A stretch of DNA of 64,000 bases, taken from assembly GCF_002734285.1 (NCBI RefSeq), contig NZ_NSEA01000011.1, positions 162,826-226,825 of the forward strand, given 5' to 3'. Source of the DNA: Fredinandcohnia onubensis. Its GTDB lineage: Bacteria; Bacillota; Bacilli; Bacillales; Bacillaceae_L. A program made the position numbers and the translations under genes. Under the pieces are notes generated by a model, which saw nothing but the letters and a program-made list of their open reading frames with translations, did no database searches and was not told the DNA's origin. Shown piece after piece: positions 35,131-43,701 of this stretch (positions are counted from its first letter, which is position 1; every line of letters starts with the position of its first letter).

Positions 35131-37116
35131 ATGATTATAAATGAAATAAAGTTAACAAATATAGGTGCCTATAAAGGAAATAATACATTTGATTTCCGTA
35201 CTGCCGCCGATAAAAACGTCATACTTATAGGTGGAGAAAATGGTGCAGGAAAAACAACGCTGTTAAATGCTATAAAAATTGGGTTATTCGGGTCTTATGG
35301 TTACGGCTATAAGACTGATAGCGCTGATTACTATAAAAAAGTACAAAATATACTTAACCATTCAGCTAAAAAGCTGAATGAGAATAACTTCAGAATTCAA
35401 TTAGACTTCTCGTTGATAGACGAATTTGAGAAAATAGACTATGTACTTTATCGATATTGGAAATATACAGGCAAAAGCATTAAAGAACACCTAGATATAT
35501 TAGCGAATGGGAAGCATCTTACAGATTATGAAAAAGAACTATTTCAATCGAAATTAAAGGAAGTTATGCCACCACAGCTATTGGATTTATGCCTCTTTGA
35601 TGGTGAAGAAATTGCTAGAATTGTGAATGAAGATCTCCTTACAGATTATTTAAGGAAACTATCAAAGGTTGTCTTTAATCTAGATTTATTTGAAACACTA
35701 GAAAATGACTTAGAAAACTACTCAAATCAAAATCTAGATATGAAGAAAATGGAACTATCCGAACAGCAGTTATTCGATCTAAATAATCGTGAAAAAGAAT
35801 TAAGAATTAAAATAGTTGATAATATCGCTAAACTAAAAACTCTGATACAGGATAAAGAGGAACTTCAAGATGAGTTCTATCAGTTAAAGAATGATTTCGA
35901 AAAATATGGCGGGCTAGTAAAGTCTGAAAGAGATGAAATCGTCAAAAACATTAACAAATTGGAAGTAATTCGCAAACAAAACTTGGAGAGAGTAAGAGAA
36001 TTTGTATCTAATTTACTCCCCTTCTTTCTATCAAAAAATCTATTGAAAGACACTAGATTACAAATTCAGGACGAAGAATCCTTACAGCTATCCAAGCAAC
36101 TAGAGATGAAGCTCACAGATGAAAAGCTTAGTACTATAGTTAAGAGTCTTGTTCCAGAATCTAAAGATGATACAAACTTCCTATTAAAACAACAATTACT
36201 GAATCTTGTAAAACCAGAACGGGAAATCAATCAAATACATGGAGCCTCCTTTTCAGAGAGTAGTTTAGTCGAAAATATGTACCTAAACATAATAAGTGAT
36301 CCAGACAAGGATATATTAAAACTACTTGCTAACAACAAAGAAAAATTAGTTGAACTTCAAGGTCTAAAAGAAAAACTTAAAATTAATGATTCAACTAATG
36401 AATTCAGCGAAATGATTGAGAATATGGAACTAATACAGAAATCTTCAATGAATCTAGAAGAGGAAATTTTCAATACAGAATCATTGTTAGAAGAACAAAA
36501 AAGTCAATTAGAAGCTGTTACTTCTGAAATTGATAAATTACAAAGTACAATTCGTGATACAGAGAAAACAAAAAGCTCATTCCTTGAGTCACAAAAGATA
36601 ATTGCTCTAAGTAGAAGATTTCGTGAGGTTCAATTAAAGAAAAAACTTCAACAAGTACAAATAGAAGCTTCATCAATGCTAAAAAGAATATTTAGGAAAC
36701 ATAATTACGTTTCAACCATCATTATTGATCCTGAAACATACGATGTTGTTCTTTTGGACTCACAAAAAGACTATATTGAAAAGACTACTTTATCTGCAGG
36801 TGAAAAAGAGATTTTATTAATCTCTATTATCTGGGCGATTTTTAAATGCTCAGGTAGAAAGGTTCCATTTATCTTTGATACACTTTTAGGAAGATTAGAT
36901 AAAACACACAAAGCTGCTGTATTAAAAGACTTTATTCCGAAGTGTGGAAAACAAGCCATTATATTATCAACTGACACAGAAATCGACGAGGAACATTATC
37001 GTATTTTAGAAAATTATATTGCTAAGGAATATATGTTAGAGTTCGATGTTACGAAGAAAGAAACACAAATTATCAACAATTATTTTTCATTTAAACAAAC
37101 GGAGGTGAGTTTATGA
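35131..37116 (+). CDS. dndD: DNA sulfur modification protein DndD, main copy
   Basis: SMC-like ATPase of 661 aa. GGENGAGKTT at residues 34-43, LCLFDGEEIARI near 150, coiled coil about 190-520 without a zinc hook, SAGEKEILLISIIW near 555, FIFDTLLGRLD (Walker B and D-loop) and IILSTDTEI. Interacts with DndC and DndE; its ATP hydrolysis is thought to nick or open DNA for sulfur entry. In the Walker B both copies have Asp-Thr where many ABC proteins have Asp-Glu. Stop codon overlaps the dndE start (ATGA). Confidence 0.94.
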   Translation: MIINEIKLTNIGAYKGNNTFDFRTAADKNVILIGGENGAGKTTLLNAIKIGLFGSYGYGYKTDSADYYKKVQNILNHSAKKLNENNFRIQLDFSLIDEFEKIDYVLYRYWKYTGKSIKEHLDILANGKHLTDYEKELFQSKLKEVMPPQLLDLCLFDGEEIARIVNEDLLTDYLRKLSKVVFNLDLFETLENDLENYSNQNLDMKKMELSEQQLFDLNNREKELRIKIVDNIAKLKTLIQDKEELQDEFYQLKNDFEKYGGLVKSERDEIVKNINKLEVIRKQNLERVREFVSNLLPFFLSKNLLKDTRLQIQDEESLQLSKQLEMKLTDEKLSTIVKSLVPESKDDTNFLLKQQLLNLVKPEREINQIHGASFSESSLVENMYLNIISDPDKDILKLLANNKEKLVELQGLKEKLKINDSTNEFSEMIENMELIQKSSMNLEEEIFNTESLLEEQKSQLEAVTSEIDKLQSTIRDTEKTKSSFLESQKIIALSRRFREVQLKKKLQQVQIEASSMLKRIFRKHNYVSTIIIDPETYDVVLLDSQKDYIEKTTLSAGEKEILLISIIWAIFKCSGRKVPFIFDTLLGRLDKTHKAAVLKDFIPKCGKQAIILSTDTEIDEEHYRILENYIAKEYMLEFDVTKKETQIINNYFSFKQTEVSL

Positions 37117-37484
37117 ACTTCCGATTAAAAACTTCTAAACAAACTGGGGAAATTTTAGTTTCCCTTCAGGCAGCCACTGGCTTAACATGGAACGTTTTAT
37201 CGAGAATTGCTGTTTCACTTTCATTAAAGGACCCTACTCTTCCAGAACTCGTTGACAATAAATCTGGAGTAGATATTCATCGAAATGCAATGACAGGTGA
37301 AAATGATTATATTTTTAAAGCTTTAATTAGACAGCATGCAAAAAGACATGTTCCTGATGAAGAGTACTTCCCTGACTTATTTAATGCTCACTTGGAACGA
37401 GGAATTGAATTACTTGAAAATGAGTATAAGCATGCAGGTAACTATGAGAAGCTATTGCAAAATCTTTTAAAAATGGAAGATTAG
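37113..37484 (+). CDS. dndE: DNA sulfur modification protein DndE, main copy
   Basis: Protein of 123 aa of the classical DndE type: FRLKTSKQTGEILVSLQAATGL, NVLSRIAVSLSLKDP, and the C-terminal HLERGIELLENEYK helix. Binds DNA and links DndC and DndD. ATG overlaps the dndD stop by 4 nt, with an ideal GGAGGTGAGTTT upstream, so D and E are coupled. Confidence 0.92.
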   Translation: MNFRLKTSKQTGEILVSLQAATGLTWNVLSRIAVSLSLKDPTLPELVDNKSGVDIHRNAMTGENDYIFKALIRQHAKRHVPDEEYFPDLFNAHLERGIELLENEYKHAGNYEKLLQNLLKMED

Positions 37485-37493
37485 GTGATTCAG

Positions 37494-38612
37494 ATGCTTT
37501 ATTTAGACAATAGTGCTACAACACAAATACATCCGACTGTAAAAGATGCAATGTTACCTTATTTACTAGAAGAGTTCGGGAACCCTTCTAGCAAATATTA
37601 TTCATATGCAGAAAATGCAAAAAATGCAGTAAAAGAAGCTAGAAAATCTCTAGCTTCTTTACTGCACTGTGACGACTCAGAGTTAATCTTTACAAGTGGA
37701 TCGACAGAAAGTAATAATATGGTTTTAAAAGGGGTTGCAGATAATTATATTTCAAAAGGTAACCATATTATTACAACGAAGGTTGAACATCCATCCGTTA
37801 TAGAGACCTGTAAGTATTTAGAGTCTAAAGGATATGAGGTTACTTATTTAGATGTAGATAAATACGGTAGAATAAACATAGAGAAACTTGAAAGTAGCAT
37901 TAAGGATACTACAATTCTTGTTTCAGTTATTTGGGGTAACAATGAGTTAGGCTCATTAAATGACATTGAAACAATCTCAAGAATATGTTTAGAAAATGAT
38001 GTTTTCCTCCATTCTGATGCCACACAAGTTATCGGAAAAGTTGAAGTAGATCTTTCTAACTTACCTGGATTAACATTTTTATCTTGTTCAGGTCATAAAT
38101 TCCATGGACCAAAAGGAATTGGTGCAACATTTATAAGAAAAGACAGATATGAAATCTTGACCAAGATAACCCCCCTATTACACGGTGGTGGACAGGAACA
38201 AGGAATCCGTAGCGGTACTTTAGCTGTTCATAATATAGTTGGATTTGGTAAAGCAGCAGAAATAGCTAATATGAATCTTGATGAAAACATTAAGAAACTA
38301 GAGGACCTTGAATCCTATCTTACAGCAATTTTGGTTGAAAAATTTGGCGATCAAATTATATTAAATAACGATAAGACAAATAAGATTCCCGGAATAGTTA
38401 GCGTTCAATTTAAGGGGCTAAATAATGAAATACTGGTTAAAAGCCTAGCCCCAGTTATAGCAGCATCAACTGGTTCGGCTTGTAGCTCGAGTAAACCGTC
38501 TCACGTTTTGGCCGCAATTGGGTTGTCCATTGATGAAGTGAGGTCTACTATTCGATTTTCAATGTCGAGTTTCATTGAGAAGGAAGACTTGGAGATATTT
38601 AAAGAATTGTAG
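37494..38612 (+). CDS. dndA: Cysteine desulfurase DndA
   Basis: PLP enzyme of 372 aa that takes sulfur from L-cysteine and loads DndC. Seen: YLDNSATT at the N-terminus, TSGSTESNN, the PLP Lys in SCSGHKFHGPKG (about residue 202), and the catalytic Cys at about 330 in STGSACSSS. I chose ATG 37494, with AGGTGATTCAG upstream; an in-frame GTG three codons earlier directly abuts the dndE stop. Placing dndA at the end of the operon makes the operon self-sufficient; in many species it stands apart or is replaced by IscS. Confidence 0.94.
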   Translation: MLYLDNSATTQIHPTVKDAMLPYLLEEFGNPSSKYYSYAENAKNAVKEARKSLASLLHCDDSELIFTSGSTESNNMVLKGVADNYISKGNHIITTKVEHPSVIETCKYLESKGYEVTYLDVDKYGRINIEKLESSIKDTTILVSVIWGNNELGSLNDIETISRICLENDVFLHSDATQVIGKVEVDLSNLPGLTFLSCSGHKFHGPKGIGATFIRKDRYEILTKITPLLHGGGQEQGIRSGTLAVHNIVGFGKAAEIANMNLDENIKKLEDLESYLTAILVEKFGDQIILNNDKTNKIPGIVSVQFKGLNNEILVKSLAPVIAASTGSACSSSKPSHVLAAIGLSIDEVRSTIRFSMSSFIEKEDLEIFKEL

Positions 38613-38732
38613 GGTATAAGCCCTGCTTTTTAATTTATTTTGAAAAGACGTGCTAAATAAAACATATTAGTTGCCTACCTATCTAACATTTAATAATTTT
38701 GATTTTATTATTGATCGTGTATCACACAAGAC

Positions 38733-38768
38733 TAAAAAGAGTACCTATCCTTTCGGATAGATACTCTC
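38733..38768 (-). terminator. Rho-independent terminator of the AIPR gene
   Basis: Minus-strand stem GAGTATCTATCC-gaaa-GGATAGGTACTC followed by five T; GNRA-type loop. Confidence 0.88.
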
Positions 38769-38792
38769 CAACATATTCAAATTTACAGTATA

Positions 38793-40577
38793 TTATATAC
38801 CTTTGAGGACATCAGAAAGAGAGTTCCCTGTTGTTTCAATTGAGGTAACATAATCATCAACAAGCTCTTTCAATATAGTAATAGTTCCTGATTCTTTGTA
38901 TTTTTGTCTAATATCGGTATCCTCTTCTTGATTAGCAACAAACTTTTTGTGCGTTAAAGCAATAATTGAAAGAATTCTTTCCTTAAATTCCTTACTATTT
39001 TCGTCATCAATATAATCAATCAATCTTTGTGCACTTTCACCATTAATTTCATCATATCTTATGTCAAATATATATTTTATTAATGCTACAGAATGACCCA
39101 CAACCAGTTTCTTTCCTCTTACTAAGCGATTTAAGGTCTTTTCATCAAAATTTCTTACTAAAGATTTTATTTCATCAAGATTATTGGCTGAGAAAAATCG
39201 ATCATACGTGTCAAATAGTTTCTTGGCTAATAAATATAACCGAGGGTCTCGTTCTTTGCTGTAAACTAATCTATAGGTTGTGCCATCAGTAAAAATATCG
39301 TCTTTTGCACCAATAGCTTTTGCCGGTTGACCTATATAACTTAACCAGACTTGTCCAACTTCTATCATATTAAGTCTCCTATTATTATATCTTGCCTTTT
39401 CTGCCGCTGATAGTGAGTTCCACTCTCCCCTTTTTCGTTCATAATGCCAAGGTTGACTTAATGTTTTGAAATTCGCTTGAATTTCCCGTTGGACTGGGTC
39501 ATTTGTTTTTAAATCTGAAGATTTGACTGGAGATTGAGAATTAGTAGCTTCTGCAATCCTAAGCAATTCATCTTTTCCTTTTTGACTTCTTTCTATCTTA
39601 ATTATCTTACTTAAAAGTTTTACACCGTCAGGTATGCTAGCATGGTTATTAATCATGGTACTTACCGTCTGACAGCCATTGACAATCTGTGGATTTGTTA
39701 ATATTATCTCTCCTTCTTCAAATTTATAATCGTTAACAAGAATTGTGATTCCATTATTATAATGCCAAAAGTATTCATGCTTATCTTCAGATAAAAGAGT
39801 ATCTTTAATTTTTGTATTCACTCTATTTTGATGACCAAGGTGATACCTGACATTACTACCAAAAATTTTAGGATTATACTTATTTGCTTCTCTTGCAAAT
39901 TCTTTTCCATTAAAAGTAATAACAATTGAATCTCCTATGCCAGTATTATATGTATACGTAGGAGAAGGAACTGAAATATAAGAATTGTCTTTTATTGGAA
40001 TGCGAACATCTTCACCAGTAAGATCTTCAACTGTCTCCCTTGTAACATAAAGGTCATATAACCGTTTTAAATCCCATATTTCACCTCTTGGATTGAATTC
40101 ATTAGCATCACATTTATTAAAAAATTCTAACTTTGCTGGATCAGTTATTTCTCCAAAAACAATACAGTTTAAAACAACCTTTGAGCCGTTCTCAGTTGCA
40201 ATTTGGAATTCAGAACTGATTTTCTTTAATTTATCACTTCTATCTGCGGCTGTTCTTTCATCAGCAATTATAGATAGCGCAGAAAATAAATCTCTTATTG
40301 GTTCAGGGCCAATCACTGTCTCCAAAGGATTATTCGGATATTTTACTTGGTGAATATGGAATAATTGCTCTGCTTCATCGTGAAATCTACCATCCAAACC
40401 GCCATCTCCCTGAGTCAATGTATCAGTTTGGTTAAATGCATCATCATCACTTAGCTCATGAATATAACCTACTACCCATGCAGCAAATGCATGTCTATTA
40501 CTGTTTATTCCATAATCATTTTTAAATTTTTCTACACAATCAGATACCCAATTAACAAAAGTTTCTGGAACTGTCAT
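38793..40577 (-). CDS. AIPR-family abortive-infection protein
   Basis: About 594 aa. The N-terminal part carries GDGGLDGRF ... HIHQVKYPN, the Asp and Gln-x-Lys pattern of an Mrr-like PD-(D/E)XK nuclease. The central AIPR block is clear: IFGSNVRYHLG, EYFWHYNNGITILVNDY, TNPQIVNGCQTVSTM. AIPR proteins act in abortive phage infection. I prefer the second ATG (40577; AAAGGGG 8 nt upstream) over the first at 40583. It is convergent with the dnd operon and has its own terminator, so it seems an independent defence gene that shares the island. Confidence 0.88.
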   Translation of the reverse strand: MTVPETFVNWVSDCVEKFKNDYGINSNRHAFAAWVVGYIHELSDDDAFNQTDTLTQGDGGLDGRFHDEAEQLFHIHQVKYPNNPLETVIGPEPIRDLFSALSIIADERTAADRSDKLKKISSEFQIATENGSKVVLNCIVFGEITDPAKLEFFNKCDANEFNPRGEIWDLKRLYDLYVTRETVEDLTGEDVRIPIKDNSYISVPSPTYTYNTGIGDSIVITFNGKEFAREANKYNPKIFGSNVRYHLGHQNRVNTKIKDTLLSEDKHEYFWHYNNGITILVNDYKFEEGEIILTNPQIVNGCQTVSTMINNHASIPDGVKLLSKIIKIERSQKGKDELLRIAEATNSQSPVKSSDLKTNDPVQREIQANFKTLSQPWHYERKRGEWNSLSAAEKARYNNRRLNMIEVGQVWLSYIGQPAKAIGAKDDIFTDGTTYRLVYSKERDPRLYLLAKKLFDTYDRFFSANNLDEIKSLVRNFDEKTLNRLVRGKKLVVGHSVALIKYIFDIRYDEINGESAQRLIDYIDDENSKEFKERILSIIALTHKKFVANQEEDTDIRQKYKESGTITILKELVDDYVTSIETTGNSLSDVLKGI

Positions 40578-40734
40578 TTTCATTACCCCTTTAATAAGAA
40601 TTTTGTAATAGAACTAATTCTAGACTTATTAGAAATTTCCTTTTGATTTTTTAATTTGGTACACTTAAATACACAAAAAGCTATTAACTTATTACCAACC
40701 CCATAGAGAATAGATTTATGTCTTTTCACAACAC

Positions 40735-41070
40735 AATTCTTATTCGCCCTCGACACCAAGTAAAAAGGCATTTCCTCCTTTAACTGCCACACAAAGCCCA
40801 TTGGTACTTCATGCTTTACGTAGTCAGCTGTTCCCAAGATTTCAAATGGTGCGGTGTGGCCGTTATCTTGTTTTTATTCCCTGATAAATTGAGCGATTTG
40901 GTAATTGTTTTCTGGGATGAATATGGCGTTGAGCCGTAGGTCTGTGTACTGCTACTTTACTTTGTGTTTGCCAATGGAATAGCTTATCGTTAATTGCATA
41001 GTCTTCATACAATGTTGATGCTGAGAAATCTTTTTCTGATTTATTTAAGGTAATGGAAAATTTCTAATTT
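40735..41070 (-). pseudogene. DUF3427 C-terminal relic of a DEAD-box helicase-type restriction gene
   Basis: Reading the minus strand in shifting frames gives a recognisable DUF3427 series: LEIFHYLK, NKSEKDFSAS, TLYEDYAINDKLFHWQTQ, TAQRHIHPRKQ, then GTADYVKHE and PMGFVWQLKEEMPFYL. Several frameshifts and stops separate these blocks and no helicase domain remains upstream. DUF3427 closes large helicase-nuclease proteins of restriction type. This explains most of the 730-nt gap between the AIPR and dehydrogenase genes. Confidence 0.7.
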
Positions 41071-41233
41071 TTTATCTTGGAAGTGAATTTTTGTGAGATA
41101 ATTTCTTCATATATTCCTTGCTAAACATCATGTCACCTCGATAATTTTATCTATTGTTAAATAGTTTCCATTATCATGTCAAAAAATCCTTCTTTTTACC
41201 TAAGAAAGTACTGTTTTAGGAGAATTTAGACAT

Positions 41234-41304
41234 AAAAAAACAGTCCAGAAGTATAAAGTGTACCCTTCTATAGGGTACATTTTAGTAAGTGGACTAGTTT
41301 TTTT
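41234..41304. terminator. Compound bidirectional terminator / nested inverted repeat
   Basis: A-run, AGTCCA (41242), inner GTACCC and GGGTAC hairpin (41260-41278), TGGACT (41290), T-run. It would end the alcohol dehydrogenase transcript on minus. The nested design is longer than a usual terminator and could also be a tiny mobile-element remnant. Confidence 0.65.
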
Positions 41305-41315
41305 ATATAAACGAA

Positions 41316-42518
41316 TTATAAGATTGTTTCATTAATACCTTCATTCATCTTGTAATCAAAACAAAGTTTATATAATTCAATAATTTCTTCTTCTGTAGGA
41401 ATTCTTGGATTATTTCCAGGGCTACCACTTGCAATAGCATCTTTCGCCATTTTTCTAACTACTTTATGTAATTCTTGTTCGTCTATCCCCCACTCCTTCA
41501 TATTAGGGATATTCAAATTCAAACAAAGTTGCTTTATTTCTCGGACAACGATATTTGCGATTTTTTCATTTGAATAACCATTTAACTCTGGTTTAATAAA
41601 CAGTCCAATATTAGCTAACCTTTCTATGCAAGCTGATTTACTATATTCCAAAATTGCAGGTAGCAACATTGCATTTGAAACTCCATGTGGTACATGAAAT
41701 AAGGCTCCTATTGGTCTAGACATTCCATGAACTAAACAAACAGATGCATTTGAAAATGCGATGCCAGCTTTTAAAGCTCCTAATGACATTTTTTCTCTTG
41801 CTAATATATTGTTACCATTCTTATAAACTTCTTCAATGTTATCGTAAATCAATTTGATCGCGGATAAAGCAAGGGTATCTGTGAATGGATGTGAGCGTCT
41901 TGAGATATATGCTTCGATTGCATGGGTTAGGGCATCTACCCCAGTTGCTGAGGTTATATTCTTTGGAGAAGAAAGTGTAAGCAAAGGATCAACTATAGCG
42001 ACTTCTGGTAAAAACGCAGGTTGTTTAATCATCATTTTGACATCATTTTTTGTATTTGTAATAACTGTAACATCTGTTGCTTCAGAGCCAGTACCCGCAG
42101 TGGTAGGAATCGCAATTAGAGGAATAGCCTTCTTATCAGCGATTTTTTTATTCCCTATAAAATCACTAATACTTCCCCCATTTGTGGCAATTACTGCAAC
42201 AGCTTTTGCGGTGTCAATACAGCTTCCTCCACCTAATGCAATAATGACATCACACTTATTTTGTTGAAATACTTTCAAGGCTTCATCTACGAATATGTCA
42301 GTCGGTTCGGAAGTTATATCCAAATAGGTTGAATGCTCAATTCCTTCTTCATTAAAAATGTTTTTACATTCAGCAACATAACCAATATCCTCCATCACCC
42401 TGTCACTAATGATCAGAGCTCTAGTTCCTAGTTTCCTAGTTTCAACCCCTAATCGTTTAAAGGAATCGGATCCATAAAAAATAGCTTTAGGCATATAGAC
42501 ACTTGATATTGAACTCAT
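41316..42518 (-). CDS. Iron-containing alcohol dehydrogenase
   Basis: Group III NAD(P)-dependent dehydrogenase of 400 aa. Seen: the GGGSCIDTAKA nucleotide-binding block, PTTAGTGSEATDVTVIT, and the Fe-binding segment GVDALTHAIEAYISRRSHPFTD with later His in VHGMSRPIGALFHVPHGVSN. Oxidises or reduces a short alcohol/aldehyde, likely 1,3-propanediol- or butanol-type by family; exact substrate unknown. ATG follows AGGGAGGGAAAGAA. Single-gene unit. Confidence 0.92.
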   Translation of the reverse strand: MSSISSVYMPKAIFYGSDSFKRLGVETRKLGTRALIISDRVMEDIGYVAECKNIFNEEGIEHSTYLDITSEPTDIFVDEALKVFQQNKCDVIIALGGGSCIDTAKAVAVIATNGGSISDFIGNKKIADKKAIPLIAIPTTAGTGSEATDVTVITNTKNDVKMMIKQPAFLPEVAIVDPLLTLSSPKNITSATGVDALTHAIEAYISRRSHPFTDTLALSAIKLIYDNIEEVYKNGNNILAREKMSLGALKAGIAFSNASVCLVHGMSRPIGALFHVPHGVSNAMLLPAILEYSKSACIERLANIGLFIKPELNGYSNEKIANIVVREIKQLCLNLNIPNMKEWGIDEQELHKVVRKMAKDAIASGSPGNNPRIPTEEEIIELYKLCFDYKMNEGINETIL

Positions 42519-42924
42519 TTCTTTCCCTCCCTAGTTTTGTTTGCAAATTATGTTTGAACTAACTGCAACGTCCATATTTCCTATCCAATTGATTTAACAA
42601 TAATTAACGTATTTCTATTTTATTCAAAATTATTATTAAAAGACTACTAGATATTTGAAGAGCTAAATCCTGCCTCTCTTTTAAACTAATATGGCTATGC
42701 ATTAAGTCCAATCGACACCCTAGTAAATTTTAATCGTATGTTCTTGCAGGATACGAGGTTGGAGTAAGACAAAACAACATTTATAGGTTGTACATTTTTC
42801 ACTTATGGAAACAAAAGTACTTATTATGCATTTTTTACAAATAGCTTGTCATATTCCTCTCAATCAAAAAATAATATATACCATACGAATAGAATGGTGA
42901 ATGTATAATGTAAGGGGGAGCACA
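42519..42924. other. Intergenic region, divergent promoters presumed
   Basis: A 406-nt gap between divergent genes. TATAAT at 42904-42909 lies just before the 42925 gene, but no good -35 is seen. I see no gene, repeat or RNA structure here. Confidence 0.5.
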
Positions 42925-43389
42925 ATGGCAGATAATGGCTTTGCCGCACCTTGGCATCAGGAAGGTACTCGTATATCAAGGGCTGATGGAGATTCGTTGG
43001 ATCGATTACTTGACTTTAATGAAAAACATAACAGAAAAAAAAGCATGCATAGCTTTTTCTTGTATACGTTAATTGGGTATGCCTTCTACACATTTATTAA
43101 ATATGTCTTATACACTCCAGATGTATTTGGCAGTTTTACAATTATAGATACGCTGTTTACTAATAAAAATCTTGTGAGGGATTTATTTTTCGGGGCAGTA
43201 TTATATTTCACTTCAAAATTCACCTTTGATTTAAAAGAAAAAGCAAAGGATGAATACCACGCCCTACGGAATGAAATTGTTGATCTATCGAATAAAGAAT
43301 GGGTAAAAAAATATGATGATATAACAAATCAGCAAATCTATGAGTATGTGAAAAAACATGATATCAAGATTAATCATAAAACGAAATAG
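42925..43389 (+). CDS. Hypothetical membrane protein
   Basis: Protein of 154 aa from ATG 42925, with AAGGGGGAGCACA upstream. Two membrane segments are likely (about SFFLYTLIGYAFYTFIKYV and the region around DLFFGAVLYFTSKF), followed by a charged C-terminal tail with KKYDDITNQQIYEYVKKHD. I do not recognise the family. It stands alone with its own terminator. Confidence 0.7.
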   Translation: MADNGFAAPWHQEGTRISRADGDSLDRLLDFNEKHNRKKSMHSFFLYTLIGYAFYTFIKYVLYTPDVFGSFTIIDTLFTNKNLVRDLFFGAVLYFTSKFTFDLKEKAKDEYHALRNEIVDLSNKEWVKKYDDITNQQIYEYVKKHDIKINHKTK

Positions 43390-43701
43390 GTATAAAAAAG
43401 GCTGCCTGCCCCACGCTGGCAGCTTTTACTATCGTTAGCAGAATTGCTTCATCAAAGAAAAATAGTTCACTTGATTTACAGTAATGGCTGTTACTTCGGT
43501 ACTAACAGCCTCCCCTCATTCCCGCCTAAGAAACGGAGTTGGAAGTATTTTCCTCATAGGAAGTAAGTCCTTTTCTATCGACTTTATAGTGTAAATATGA
43601 GTTTCTGCCTATGTTTATCTAAGGATTCCTACACTTATTGGAATTTTCCGAATGATATAAACTTTATCTTGTACTATGAATCTAGTAAAAGGAGGCATTT
43701 C
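43390..43701. other. Intergenic region upstream of the M28 peptidase gene
   Basis: A 312-nt gap holding the terminator at 43395 and a perfect 8-bp hairpin GGCTGTTA / TAACAGCC at 43486-43510 without a T-run. No gene is convincing; the peptidase frame extends upstream to 43597 but that part has no ribosome-binding site. Confidence 0.5.
43395..43430 (+). terminator. Rho-independent terminator
   Basis: GCTGCC and GGCAGC arms with an A-run before and TTTTACT after. Confidence 0.8.

Noticed and set aside
40583..40837. 84-aa minus-strand protein
   Set aside because: Its N-terminal half is part of the DUF3427 relic; the rest is out-of-frame translation.
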